Of a DNA stretch of 64,000 nt, positions 30,039 through 39,093 are shown piece by piece. Each line of letters starts with the position of its first letter. Within the stretch, counting starts at the first letter, position 1. This DNA comes from Pseudomonas viridiflava (GTDB lineage Bacteria; Pseudomonadota; Gammaproteobacteria; Pseudomonadales; Pseudomonadaceae): positions 62,001 through 126,000 of the forward strand of contig NZ_UTVH01000053.1 of the NCBI RefSeq assembly GCF_900585905.1, given 5' to 3'. Under the pieces are notes generated by a model. The model made no database searches, was not told the origin of the DNA, and was given only the letters and a program-made list of their open reading frames with translations. A program made the translations under genes and the position numbers.

Positions 30039-31163
30039 ATGCCGTTGCTTGATACGCCGTTTGCCCAGCTCGATCTCATCCGCCAGCCGGAACAACAGGA
30101 CGAGCCGTTGCAGGCGTTTGATGCTGCCGATGAGTACTTGCTCAACCATGTGGCCGGGCAAGGCCTGACGCTGCACAGCAAAGTGCTGGTGCTTAACGAC
30201 AGCTTTGGCGCGCTAGCCGCCAGCCTCGCGCAGCACGCCACGGTGACCAGCAGCACCGACTCATGGCTGGCCGCTCAGGGCCTGCAGAAAAACCTGGTGC
30301 GAAACGGCATGGCGTTCGATGCCGTGACGCAGGTTCCGGCAAGCGAGCCACTGACCGGGCCCTTTGACTGGGTATTGATCCGGGTACCGAAAACCCTGGC
30401 GCTGCTGGAAGAGCAATTGATTCGGCTGCAAGGCCAACTGGCCCCCAATGCCCGCGTGGTGGCCGCCGCAATGGTCAAGCATCTGCCCCGCTCGGCAGGC
30501 GAGCTGCTAGAGGAATACGTCGGCCCGATCAGCGCGTCGCTGGCAGTGAAAAAGGCGCGACTGCTGTTCGCCACGCCGGAGACCAAGGAGCATTTCAGCT
30601 CGCCCTACCCGACACGTTACACGCTGGATGAGCCGGCTATCGAACTGGTCAACCACGCCAACGTCTTCTGCCGCGAAGGGGTGGACATCGGCACCCGCGC
30701 CTTTCTGCCCTTTCTGCCGACCAACCTGGGCTCGGCCAGGGTGGCTGATCTCGGGTGCGGCAATGGCGTACTGGCCATCGCCAGTGCGCTGGCCAATCCG
30801 CAGGCCCATTACACCCTGGTGGATGAGTCGTACATGGCGATCCAGTCAGCGCAGCAGAACTGGCGCGCCACGCTGGGCGAGCGCGAGGTGGTGCTGCGTG
30901 CTGATGATGGCCTCGCTGGGCAGGAAGCGGATTCGCTGGATGTGGTGCTGTGCAACCCGCCGTTCCATCAGCAGCAGGTGGTGGGTGATTTTCTTGCCTG
31001 GCGCATGTTCCAGCAGGCCCGCGCGGCACTGGTACCGGGGGGCGCGCTGTACGTGGTCGGCAACCGGCATCTGGGTTACCACACTAAACTGGCCCGCTTG
31101 TTTCGCGGTGTGGAGCAAGTGGCGTCGACGCCCAAGTTCGTGATTCTCAAGGCACGCAAGTAG
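30039..31163 (+). CDS. rlmG: 23S rRNA m2G1835 methyltransferase RlmG
   Basis: A 374-residue, two-domain class I methyltransferase. The N-terminal half is a degenerate methyltransferase-like domain. The C-terminal half holds the SAM motif VADLGCGNGVLAIAS and catalytic CNPPFH (NPPF motif IV). RlmG methylates the exocyclic amine of G1835 in 23S rRNA. Length matches the family. A REP-containing terminator follows. Confidence 0.92.
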   Translation: MPLLDTPFAQLDLIRQPEQQDEPLQAFDAADEYLLNHVAGQGLTLHSKVLVLNDSFGALAASLAQHATVTSSTDSWLAAQGLQKNLVRNGMAFDAVTQVPASEPLTGPFDWVLIRVPKTLALLEEQLIRLQGQLAPNARVVAAAMVKHLPRSAGELLEEYVGPISASLAVKKARLLFATPETKEHFSSPYPTRYTLDEPAIELVNHANVFCREGVDIGTRAFLPFLPTNLGSARVADLGCGNGVLAIASALANPQAHYTLVDESYMAIQSAQQNWRATLGEREVVLRADDGLAGQEADSLDVVLCNPPFHQQQVVGDFLAWRMFQQARAALVPGGALYVVGNRHLGYHTKLARLFRGVEQVASTPKFVILKARK

Positions 31164-31184
31164 CGGGTTGAGGTTTGATTTGTC

Positions 31185-31218
31185 GTGGGACCGGCTTTAG
31201 CCGGGAAGGTTTTTTTTG
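31185..31218 (+). terminator. REP palindrome acting as rlmG terminator
   Basis: GTGGGACCGGCTTTAGCCGG holds a CCGGCT-TT-AGCCGG hairpin. After GAAGG come eight Ts. The same palindrome family occurs at 40.8 and 46.7 kb, but only here with a long T-run. Confidence 0.7.
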
Positions 31219-31327
31219 CTCGCGCGCGGGTTTCGCCCTGGCGTCCGGCACCGTGGTGTATCAGGTAAACAGCCATCGCGGCCTCGCGTTGCTCGTGCGC
31301 TCCTACTGGCATCGCGAGGCTGAATCC

Positions 31328-31416
31328 GTAGGAGCGCGCTTGCCCGCGATTGGCCAGAGCATCCGACAGATCTGCAGCGGCTGGTCTACCGCCATCGCGG
31401 GCAAGCGCGCTCCTAC
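31328..31416. repeat. Perfect 23-bp inverted repeat (REP/BIME-like)
   Basis: GTAGGAGCGCGCTTGCCCGC... at 31328-31350 is matched exactly by its complement at 31394-31416, with a 43-base spacer. It lies between the convergent rlmG and cio genes. Confidence 0.85.
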
Positions 31417-31454
31417 AGGAAAGCATTCCTGTTTGTGATCGCACTCATTTGCCA

Positions 31455-31481
31455 CAAAAAAAACCCTCCAGACGGAGGGTT
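31455..31481 (-). terminator. Terminator of the cioAB operon
   Basis: On the minus strand AACCCTCC-GTCT-GGAGGGTT is followed by a run of Ts. It lies 40 bases after the last gene of the operon. Confidence 0.9.
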
Positions 31482-31520
31482 ATAAAACCGCATCGATGGG
31501 ATGCGGGAATGGGATAAGTA

Positions 31521-31691
31521 TCAATGGGTCGTCAGCCCCGCCGCGTTCATGAACAGCCGCAGCAGGCTGGCGACAATGAACAGCGCAAACACACTCGCCG
31601 CCCAGATTCCGACCAGCCAGGCCAGACGTTGCCACAACGGCTTTTTCAGCGCCGGGTCTTGCTCGTCGTGAAAGGATTCGTTACCAGACAT
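31521..31691 (-). CDS. DUF2474-type small subunit of the bd-type oxidase (CydX-like)
   Basis: A 56-residue single-span membrane protein: charged N-terminus (MSGNESFHDEQDPALKKP), WQRLAWLVGIWAASVFALFIV as the membrane helix, and a short tail. Position as the last gene of cioAB and the single helix match the small DUF2474 proteins found in such operons. A role like CydX, stabilising the oxidase, is inferred. It starts 55 bases after cioB. Confidence 0.88.
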   Translation of the reverse strand: MSGNESFHDEQDPALKKPLWQRLAWLVGIWAASVFALFIVASLLRLFMNAAGLTTH

Positions 31692-31745
31692 CGCCAGTAC
31701 TCCTCTGTCGCCTGCCCCGAAGCCATCCCTCGGGGCTGCTGTTGA

Positions 31746-32753
31746 CTAGTGGTAGCCGTGTTCGTGAGTGACCTTGCCGCGGAACACGTAGTAGCTCCAG
31801 AAGGTGTAACCCAGGATGCACGGCAGGATGAACAACGTGCCGACCAGCATGAAGCCCTGACTCTGAGGCGGCGATGAGGCGGCCCAGATGGACACAGACG
31901 GCGGGATGATGTTGGGCCACAGGCTGATGCCAAGACCGCTGTAGCCCAGGAAGACCAGCAGCAAGGTCAACAGGAACGGGGTGTAATTGGCGTTGCGGGC
32001 AACAGCCTTGAACAACCCGTACATGGTCACCACCACCAGAATCGGCACCGGCATGAACCAGAACAGGTTTGGCAGCGTGAACCAGCGCCCGGCGATTTCC
32101 GGGTGGGCCAACGGGGTCCACAGGCTCACCACCGCCATGACCGCCAGCAGCACGAAGGCCAGCGGTCGGGCCAGATCATGCATGGCCTTCTGCAGCGCGC
32201 CTTCTGTCTTCATGATCAACCAGGTGCAGCCCAGCAATGCATAAGCCACGATCAGCGCCAGACCACAGAAGACGGTGAAGGGTGACAGCCAGTCCATGTC
32301 GCCCCCGGCGAACTGTCGATTGACCACCGGGATACCGTCGATATAAGCCCCCAGCGCCACGCCCTGAAAGAACGTCGCCGCTAGCGAGCCACCAATGAAC
32401 GCCTTGTCCCACAGGTGACGCTTTTCGTCGGTCGCCTTGAAGCGGAACTCGAACGCCACACCGCGAAAGATCAGGCCCATCAGCATGAACATCAGCGGCA
32501 GGTACAGCGCCGACAACACGACTGAATACGCCAGCGGGAAGGCACCGAACAACCCGGCACCGCCCAGCACCAGCCAGGTTTCGTTGCCGTCCCAGACCGG
32601 CGCGACGGTGTTCATCATCACGTCCCGGTCGGTCTTGTCCTGCATGAACGGAAAGAGAATGCCGATGCCCAGGTCAAAACCGTCCATCACCACGTACATC
32701 ATGACGCCGAAAATGATGATGACGGCCCAGATCAGCGGAAGATCAATACCCAT
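31746..32753 (-). CDS. cioB: Cyanide-insensitive ubiquinol oxidase subunit II
   Basis: A 335-residue CydB-family membrane protein with about 8-9 segments. Family motifs are MDGFDLGIGILFPF, WDGNETWLVLGGAGLFGAFPLAYS and the C-terminal WSYYVFRGKV. It is shorter than E. coli CydB, as in the CIO clade. Only three bases separate it from cioA, so the two subunits are translated from one message. Confidence 0.95.
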   Translation of the reverse strand: MGIDLPLIWAVIIIFGVMMYVVMDGFDLGIGILFPFMQDKTDRDVMMNTVAPVWDGNETWLVLGGAGLFGAFPLAYSVVLSALYLPLMFMLMGLIFRGVAFEFRFKATDEKRHLWDKAFIGGSLAATFFQGVALGAYIDGIPVVNRQFAGGDMDWLSPFTVFCGLALIVAYALLGCTWLIMKTEGALQKAMHDLARPLAFVLLAVMAVVSLWTPLAHPEIAGRWFTLPNLFWFMPVPILVVVTMYGLFKAVARNANYTPFLLTLLLVFLGYSGLGISLWPNIIPPSVSIWAASSPPQSQGFMLVGTLFILPCILGYTFWSYYVFRGKVTHEHGYH

Positions 32754-32756
32754 GAC

Positions 32757-34196
32757 TTAATTCCCCTTGCCCAGACGATCGAGGTGGTCGTCATCATCCG
32801 TGCCTTCAACAGCGGCGGAGAGCGGACGGGCCGGTGTGCGTTGTTGCCCGGGCCCACCTTCGGGCACGTGTTCGATGTACGCCTTGGGACCCTTGCGGAC
32901 CAGACGCATCATGTAACCCAGACCGGTGCCGAACAGCAGGAAGTAAACCACCACGAACATCACCAGGGTAATGCTCATCTGCGTAACGCTGTGCCCGGAC
33001 GAAGCATCGGACGTGCGCATCAGGCCATACACGACCCAGGGCTGACGACCGATCTCGGTGGTGAACCAGCCCGCCAGAATCGCGATCAGACCGGACGGCC
33101 CCATCCACAGGGCGAGATACAGGAACGCGCGGGACTGATACAGCGTGCCGCGCTTGCGCAGCCACAGGCTCCACAGGCCGGTAAAAATCATCAGCATGCC
33201 CAGCGCGACCATGACCCGGAATGACCAGAACACGATGGTCGAGTTGGGGCGATCCTCTGGTTTGAATTCCTTGAGCGCTGGCACCTGTTTGTCCAGGCTG
33301 TGGGTCAGGATCAGGCTGCCCAGATAAGGGATTTCAACCGCGTACTTGGTGCGCTCTTCTTTCATGTCCGGCAAACCAAACAGGATCAGCGGAGTTGGCT
33401 CGTCGCCGACATTTTCCCAGTGGCCCTCAATCGCGGCAATCTTCGCCGGTTGATGCTCAAGCGTGTTCAAGCCGTGGAAGTCACCGACGACCGCCTGAAT
33501 CGGCGCAACGATCAAGGCCATCCACATGGCCATCGACAGCATCTTGCGCACTGCAGGGTTGTCGCGGCCGCGCAGCAGGTGCCAGGCCGCGGACGAACCG
33601 ACGAAGAAGGCGGTGGCAACGAACGCTGCGATGGCCATGTGCGTCAGGCGATAGGGGAACGAGGGGTTGAACACCACGGCGAACCAGTCGGTGGGGATGA
33701 CCCGGCCGTCGATAATCTCGAAACCTTGCGGCGTCTGCATCCAGCTGTTGGAAGAGAGAATCCAGAACGTCGAAATCAGCGTGCCGATGGCAACCATCAC
33801 TGTGGCAAAAAAGTGCAGGTTGCGCCCTACCCGGTTCCAGCCGAACAGCATGACGCCCAGGAAGCCAGCTTCGAGGAAGAAGGCAGTCAGCACCTCATAG
33901 GTCAGCAACGGCCCGGTCACTGCCCCGGCAAAATCCGAGAAGCGACTCCAGTTGGTGCCGAACTGATAGGCCATGACCAGGCCGGAGACCACGCCCATGC
34001 CGAAGTTGACGGCGAAAATCTTCGACCAGAAATGGTAAAGGTCGCGATAGACGTCGTTGCGCGTTTTTAGCCAAAGGCCTTCGAGCACAGCCAGGTAACT
34101 TGCCAGACCAATGGTGATGGCCGGAAACAGGATGTGGAACGAAATGGTAAACGCGAACTGAATTCGGGCGAGTTCAATTGCATCCAGACCAAACAT
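32757..34196 (-). CDS. cioA: Cyanide-insensitive ubiquinol oxidase subunit I
   Basis: A 479-residue CydA-family subunit that carries the hemes and quinol site. The N-terminal heme-ligand helix is FTISFHILFPAITIGLASYLAVLE; GRQPWVVYGLMRT is the conserved C-terminal motif. The Q-loop is short, which distinguishes CIO from the longer-loop CydA. The inner-membrane enzyme reduces O2 with ubiquinol and tolerates cyanide. A candidate ANR box lies about 170 bases upstream. Confidence 0.95.
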   Translation of the reverse strand: MFGLDAIELARIQFAFTISFHILFPAITIGLASYLAVLEGLWLKTRNDVYRDLYHFWSKIFAVNFGMGVVSGLVMAYQFGTNWSRFSDFAGAVTGPLLTYEVLTAFFLEAGFLGVMLFGWNRVGRNLHFFATVMVAIGTLISTFWILSSNSWMQTPQGFEIIDGRVIPTDWFAVVFNPSFPYRLTHMAIAAFVATAFFVGSSAAWHLLRGRDNPAVRKMLSMAMWMALIVAPIQAVVGDFHGLNTLEHQPAKIAAIEGHWENVGDEPTPLILFGLPDMKEERTKYAVEIPYLGSLILTHSLDKQVPALKEFKPEDRPNSTIVFWSFRVMVALGMLMIFTGLWSLWLRKRGTLYQSRAFLYLALWMGPSGLIAILAGWFTTEIGRQPWVVYGLMRTSDASSGHSVTQMSITLVMFVVVYFLLFGTGLGYMMRLVRKGPKAYIEHVPEGGPGQQRTPARPLSAAVEGTDDDDHLDRLGKGN

Positions 34197-34554
34197 AGGT
34201 TTTCCTCAATCAGGTGATTCGGCACCGACACGAGGTCAGCAGCCACTGCCCCCACGGTTAGTGGAGCCTTGCGCCAGTGAATCGTTCTGACTCATTTGCC
34301 GAGCCTGTTCACAACCTCGGGCGCATGCCAGCCTGCCTGGCGTTTCGTTTGCCTGAGCAGGCATTGACGCAGGTCAACTGACTGTCAAAGAGTAGTCCTA
34401 TTTAGGCATTAACATCGTGTGGTCTATTGTCGCGTGAGGCGTTGCCCGACAAAGGCAGCGGCCCGCCCTACCGACCCTTCTGGATCCCGTTTCACGCAAC
34501 AGGCTGTTACAACTGCTAGTCTTGGCCCTCCCCCTCCTCCGGCTGCTGTTGCTC
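34197..34554. other. Divergent cioA/MFS promoter region
   Basis: 358 bases with no gene. It contains the TTGAC-N4-GTCAA palindrome at 34364-34377 and otherwise nothing recognised. Confidence 0.5.
34364..34377. promoter_or_regulatory. Candidate ANR/FNR-type box upstream of cioAB
   Basis: TTGACGCAGGTCAA is a perfect TTGAC-N4-GTCAA palindrome, one base from the Pseudomonas ANR consensus TTGAT-N4-GTCAA (or -ATCAA). In P. aeruginosa cioAB is repressed by ANR at low oxygen. The palindrome also faces the divergent MFS gene. Confidence 0.6.
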
Positions 34555-35808
34555 ATGTCGACTCAAGCACCTGTGTTGTTGCGCCATCATCGCCCGTTTG
34601 TCGCGTTCTGGTTTGCCCGCATTTTCACTGCCAGCGGCTTTCAGATGCTGACCGTCGCCATCGGCTGGAATCTCTATCAACTCACCGGCAACGTGCTGGA
34701 TCTGGGCCTGGTGGGCCTGGTGGAATTTGCGCCCCGGGTGCTGTTCATGCTGCACACCGGCCACGTTGCGGATCGCTATGACCGGCGCAAGGTCGCCGCC
34801 ATCTGCCAGAGCGCCCAGGCGCTGATTGCCTTGACGCTGTTCATCAGCAGCAGCACCGGCAGCGTCACCCGCGAAATGATTTTTATCCTCGCGTTCGCGC
34901 TGGGTGCGGCGCGCTCGTTCGAAATGCCAACGACGCAGGCACTGCTGCCCAGCATCGTGCCACCTGCACTGTTCCCCCGAGCGGTGGCCGCCGCGCAGTC
35001 GGCGCAGCAGTCGGCGACCATCATCGCTCCCGCCCTCGGCGGCTTTCTCTACGCCTTCGGCAGCAGTTGGGTGTATGGCCCGACGGTGCTGCTCTACGTT
35101 GTAGCCTGCGCGCTGATGCTCAGCCTGCCCGCACGGCAAATGCCGTTGAACAAGAACAAGGCCACGCTGGATTCGCTGCTGGCCGGGATTCGCTTCATTC
35201 GCAGCCGCAATGACATATTGGGCGCTATTTCGCTGGATCTGTTCGCCGTCCTGCTGGGCGGTGCGACGGCGCTGCTGCCGGTATTCGCCAAGGACATCCT
35301 GCTGACTGGCCCCTGGGGGCTGGGCATGCTGCGCTCGGCACCGGCGGTCGGCGCCCTGGCGATGTCATTGTGGCTGGCGCGATTCAACGTCGAACGCCAT
35401 GTCGGACGGGTCATGTTCACTGCGGTGGGCGTATTTGGTGTGGCGACCATCGCCTTCGGCCTGTCGACTTCTTTCTGGTTTTCCCTGGCCGTGCTGGCTG
35501 TGCTGGGAGCGGCGGACATGATCAGCATGGTGATCCGCGCCTCATTCGTGCAGCTGGAAACCCCGGACGAAATGCGTGGCCGCGTCAGTGCGGTCAACGG
35601 CCTGTTCATCGGCGCGTCCAATCAACTGGGAGAATTCGAGTCCGGCCTGACTGCCCACTGGTTCGGTGTGGTCCCCGCAGTGGTCATGGGCGGCGTCGGC
35701 ACACTGGCGGTCACCGGGATCTGGATCAAACTGTTCCCGACCCTGGCCAATCGCGACCGAATGCGTGAAGTGGTCGCAGAGGAAGCAGAGAACCCACAGC
35801 GCGCCTGA
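34555..35808 (+). CDS. MFS exporter (EntS-like, MFS_3 type)
   Basis: A 417-residue major-facilitator protein with about 12 membrane segments. Conserved pieces are HRPFVAFWFARIFTASGFQML, the motif-A-like HTGHVADRYDRRKV and ETPDEMRGRVSAVNGLFIGASNQLGEFESG, all typical of enterobactin-exporter-like MFS proteins. The substrate is unknown. ATG 34555 is chosen over an upstream TTG (34522). A REP-type hairpin follows 12 bases after the stop and probably ends transcription. Confidence 0.88.
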   Translation: MSTQAPVLLRHHRPFVAFWFARIFTASGFQMLTVAIGWNLYQLTGNVLDLGLVGLVEFAPRVLFMLHTGHVADRYDRRKVAAICQSAQALIALTLFISSSTGSVTREMIFILAFALGAARSFEMPTTQALLPSIVPPALFPRAVAAAQSAQQSATIIAPALGGFLYAFGSSWVYGPTVLLYVVACALMLSLPARQMPLNKNKATLDSLLAGIRFIRSRNDILGAISLDLFAVLLGGATALLPVFAKDILLTGPWGLGMLRSAPAVGALAMSLWLARFNVERHVGRVMFTAVGVFGVATIAFGLSTSFWFSLAVLAVLGAADMISMVIRASFVQLETPDEMRGRVSAVNGLFIGASNQLGEFESGLTAHWFGVVPAVVMGGVGTLAVTGIWIKLFPTLANRDRMREVVAEEAENPQRA

Positions 35809-35820
35809 CACCGCAGGAGT

Positions 35821-35850
35821 CTGTAGGAGCCAACTTGTTGGCTCCTACAG
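35821..35850. repeat. Perfect palindromic hairpin (REP family, probable terminator)
   Basis: CTGTAGGAGCCAA-CTTG-TTGGCTCCTACAG: a 13-bp perfect stem with a 4-base loop between the convergent MFS and esterase genes. It shares the GTAGGAGCCAACTTGTTGG core with the 17-kb array. Confidence 0.8.
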
Positions 35851-35865
35851 GTTTGGCCGTGAACG

Positions 35866-36804
35866 TCAGTTGCGTACAAACCCCACCAGCGCCCGAACCA
35901 GCCGCTGGTAGGCCTGATCGACTTCCGGCGCCAGACCCAAGGCTCGAATGTAGCCATGCACCAGACCTGTCCCCGGATCCAGGGCGGTCGGCACACCGGC
36001 TTCTCGCAAGCGCTGTTCATAGACCACGCCATCGTCACGCAACGGGTCGAACTGGGCCACGGCAATGTAGGCAGGAGCCAGAGCGCTGAAATCCTCGGCC
36101 AGCAACGGCATGGCGTAAGCCGATTGATAATCCTCGGGACGCTGGAGATACAACGCCCAGCAATCATCCAGTTCGGCGCTGCTCAACAGGGGCGCATCGG
36201 AGCACTCATGGCGCGATGACAACGCTGCACTGCCACCCAGCGCCGGGTACAACAGCGCCTGACCTTTGGGCTGTGGCGAACCGGCGTCACGCAGTGCCAG
36301 GCACAGCGCCGCAGCCAATTGCCCGCCTGCGCTGTCACCCGCCACGGCAACCTTGGCAGCGTCGATGCCAAGCCAGTCCGCCTGGGCCTGAACCGCGTGC
36401 CAGACCGCCGCGCAATCGTCGAAGGGCAGCGGAAAGGGATACTCAGGCGCCAGGCGGTAATCCACCGCGATGACCACACAGCCTGTGTCAGCGGCCAACG
36501 CTGCAGTAATGAAATCGTGAGAATCGAGGTCGCCGACGATCCAGCCGCCACCGTGCAGATAAATCACGCAGGGTGCAGCAGCAGCCTGTCCGACAGATGC
36601 GTCAGGCCGGTAACAGCGCACCGGCACATCGGCCAGTTGCAGATCAGTGATCTGCAACCCGTCCGGGCGTGCCGTATCGAACGCTTTGGCCATGCGCACA
36701 TACGACGCGCGCTGACCAGGGAAATCCGTTGCGGTCGAGGCCAGGCTTTCAGTCTTGGCCACGAACGCCCCAAGTTCAGGCGAGAGCGGGTAACGCGTGT
36801 CCAT
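35866..36804 (-). CDS. Alpha/beta hydrolase of the HSL/esterase family
   Basis: A 312-residue carboxylesterase-type enzyme. Oxyanion-hole motif HGGG at residues 84-87, nucleophile elbow GDSAGG with Ser158, acid in FDPLRDDG and catalytic His in LVHGYIRAL. No signal peptide. Start 36804 (MDTRYPLSPE) has GAGGA upstream. It lies 90 bases after the molybdoenzyme genes on the same strand; whether it belongs to that operon is uncertain. The natural ester is unknown. Confidence 0.88.
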   Translation of the reverse strand: MDTRYPLSPELGAFVAKTESLASTATDFPGQRASYVRMAKAFDTARPDGLQITDLQLADVPVRCYRPDASVGQAAAAPCVIYLHGGGWIVGDLDSHDFITAALAADTGCVVIAVDYRLAPEYPFPLPFDDCAAVWHAVQAQADWLGIDAAKVAVAGDSAGGQLAAALCLALRDAGSPQPKGQALLYPALGGSAALSSRHECSDAPLLSSAELDDCWALYLQRPEDYQSAYAMPLLAEDFSALAPAYIAVAQFDPLRDDGVVYEQRLREAGVPTALDPGTGLVHGYIRALGLAPEVDQAYQRLVRALVGFVRN

Positions 36805-36894
36805 GTTCAATCCTCGCTGGCGAGCGGGCTCATTGGCGAGGCGGTGACCAGGCAACGGTTCACCGCCCCGCCGCTACTTGGCGCAAGTGCGCCG

Positions 36895-39093
36895 TTAGAG
36901 CACCTTGTCCAGGGTGATCGGGAAGTCCCGAACGCGCTTGCCAGTGGCGTGGTAAATCGCGTTCGCCACCGCCGCTGGAACACCGACAATGCCGATCTCG
37001 CCGACACCCTTGGAGCCCAACGCGTTGACGATCTCGTCGTGCTCTTCGACGAATACCACATCAATGTCACCCATGTCGGCATGCACCGGGATGTGGTATT
37101 CGGCCAGACTGTGGTTCATGAAACGTCCCAGATTGTGGTCGCTCTGGGTTTCTTCCTGCAGGGCCATGCCCATGCCCCAGACCACGCCACCGAGGATCTG
37201 ACTGCGCGCCATCTTCGGGTTGACCACCCGGCCTGCAGCAATAGCGCTGACCACACGGCTGACCTTGATGGTGCCAAGATCTTCATCGACCTGCACTTCG
37301 ACGAACACGGCCGAGTGAGTCGCGGTGGCGTAACCTTCGCGTTTCTCGTCCGGCTCGGCATCGACCTGCACCTGCAAGCCATCCGGCTGACCGCTCAACA
37401 CATCGCGCAGCGCCACCCGCTGATCGCCAATCTGCAGAAAGCCGTCAGCGATGGTCATTTGCTCAGCGCTGCCGGTAGCGAAACGCGTGTCCAGCTGGCA
37501 GGCAACCTCGAACAACTTCTTGCGCAACGCCTGACCCGCCTGTTGAACCGCTGTGCCGACCGACGACACGGTGAACGAACCGCCCTGCAATGGCGCAGTC
37601 GGCAGTGAAGAGTCGCCCAGCAGAAAGGTGGTATCAGCCACCGATACGCCTGCGGCTGCGGCCGCGATCTGAGTCATCACGGTATAGGTGCCAGTGCCGA
37701 TATCCGTCGTGGCGCTGCTGACCGTCAGCTTGCCCTCGGCATCAATGTGCGCCTTGGCGCTGGCCTTCATCTGCATCGCTTCCCACACACCGCCGGCCAT
37801 GCCCCAACCGACCAGCTGTCGGCCCTGGCGCATGCTGCGCGGTTCCGGGTTGCGCTTGTTCCAGCCAAAACGCTCGGCGCCCTGGGCGTAACAGGCGCGC
37901 AGCTCCTTGCTTGAGTACGGCTTGTCTTCGTTATCGTTGCGTTCGGCAAAGTTGGTCAGGCGCAGTTGCACCGGATCGATGGCCAGCGCGTACGCCAGTT
38001 CGTCCATGGCGCATTCCAGGCCAATCAGCCCCAGCGCCGCGCCGGGTGCGCGCATGTCCAGCGGCGTGTAGACATCCAGCGGCGTCAGCTTGTAGGTCAG
38101 TTCGACGTTGTCACACTTGTAGAGCATGCCGCTCCACTCGACGACGTGCTCGGTGAAGTCTTCGAACCGCGAGGTCTGGCCGTTGGCCTCGTGCGCCACG
38201 GCCTGCAGGCGGCCATCGGCACTGGCGCCCAGACGCAAGCGCTGCAGCGTGCGCGGGCGGTAACCAAAGGTGAACATCTGCTGACGCGTCAGGGTCACGC
38301 GTACCGAGCGTTTCAATTCCAGCGCCGCCATGACGGCCAGTGGCAGCTGGTACTGTGGGCGCAGGCCGGAACCGAAAGCGCCACCGACAAAAGCGGCCAG
38401 CACACGAATCTTGTCTTTTTCCAGGCCGAACACGTTGTGCAGGTAGTCCTGACAGTTCTGCGGGCCCTGGGTCTTGTCATGGATGTGCAGGCTGCCGTCC
38501 GCCTGGTACAGCACAGTGGACGCATGCGGTTCCATCGGGTTGTGATGCTCCACCGGCGTGCTGTAATGAGCGTCGATACTCACGGCTGCGCCGGTGTAGG
38601 CGGTCTGGAAGTCACCTCGTGGCTTGGGTAACTCGGCAGGCGCTGCGTAGCTGTGTTCCTGCTGCGCGAGCAAATCGGTCTGGTGCGCTTCAGCCAGGTA
38701 TTCGATGCGCACCAGAGAACCGGCGTGACGCGCCAGTTCAAGCGTCTCGGCTACCACCAGCGCCAGCGGCTGGCCGCTGTACAGCACGCGATCGTTGTAC
38801 AGCGGACGAAAGGGCGAACCTTCGGCCGAGTCAGCGTCCTCGTAATCTTCGTCGTAACTGGCCAGCTTCGGGCGATTCTTGTGATCGAGGATCATCACCA
38901 CACCGGGCACTTGCAACGCTTCGGTGACGTCGATGTGGGTAACGCGTCCACGGGCGATGGTGCTGGACACCACGCTGCCGTACAGCAAGCCGGTCTCCGG
39001 GTACTCTCCGGCGTAGCGCGCTTGCCCGGTGACCTTGAGTTTGCCGTCAACGCGGTCCAGCCCTTGGCCCATTGGCGATACAGGCGTGTTCAT
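36895..39093 (-). CDS. paoC: Aldehyde oxidoreductase, molybdopterin-binding subunit
   Basis: A 732-residue large subunit of the xanthine-oxidase family, PaoC/YagR-like. Early DRVDGKLKVTGQARYAGEY, then substrate-channel region FVGGAFGSGLRPQYQLP, MRAPGAALGLIGLECAMDELA and the catalytic-Glu motif GSKGVGEIGIVG near the C-terminus. It should bind MCD-form Mo cofactor and oxidise aldehydes. Overlaps paoB by 4 bases. No PaoD/XdhC-type maturation gene is seen nearby. Confidence 0.93.
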   Translation of the reverse strand: MNTPVSPMGQGLDRVDGKLKVTGQARYAGEYPETGLLYGSVVSSTIARGRVTHIDVTEALQVPGVVMILDHKNRPKLASYDEDYEDADSAEGSPFRPLYNDRVLYSGQPLALVVAETLELARHAGSLVRIEYLAEAHQTDLLAQQEHSYAAPAELPKPRGDFQTAYTGAAVSIDAHYSTPVEHHNPMEPHASTVLYQADGSLHIHDKTQGPQNCQDYLHNVFGLEKDKIRVLAAFVGGAFGSGLRPQYQLPLAVMAALELKRSVRVTLTRQQMFTFGYRPRTLQRLRLGASADGRLQAVAHEANGQTSRFEDFTEHVVEWSGMLYKCDNVELTYKLTPLDVYTPLDMRAPGAALGLIGLECAMDELAYALAIDPVQLRLTNFAERNDNEDKPYSSKELRACYAQGAERFGWNKRNPEPRSMRQGRQLVGWGMAGGVWEAMQMKASAKAHIDAEGKLTVSSATTDIGTGTYTVMTQIAAAAAGVSVADTTFLLGDSSLPTAPLQGGSFTVSSVGTAVQQAGQALRKKLFEVACQLDTRFATGSAEQMTIADGFLQIGDQRVALRDVLSGQPDGLQVQVDAEPDEKREGYATATHSAVFVEVQVDEDLGTIKVSRVVSAIAAGRVVNPKMARSQILGGVVWGMGMALQEETQSDHNLGRFMNHSLAEYHIPVHADMGDIDVVFVEEHDEIVNALGSKGVGEIGIVGVPAAVANAIYHATGKRVRDFPITLDKVL

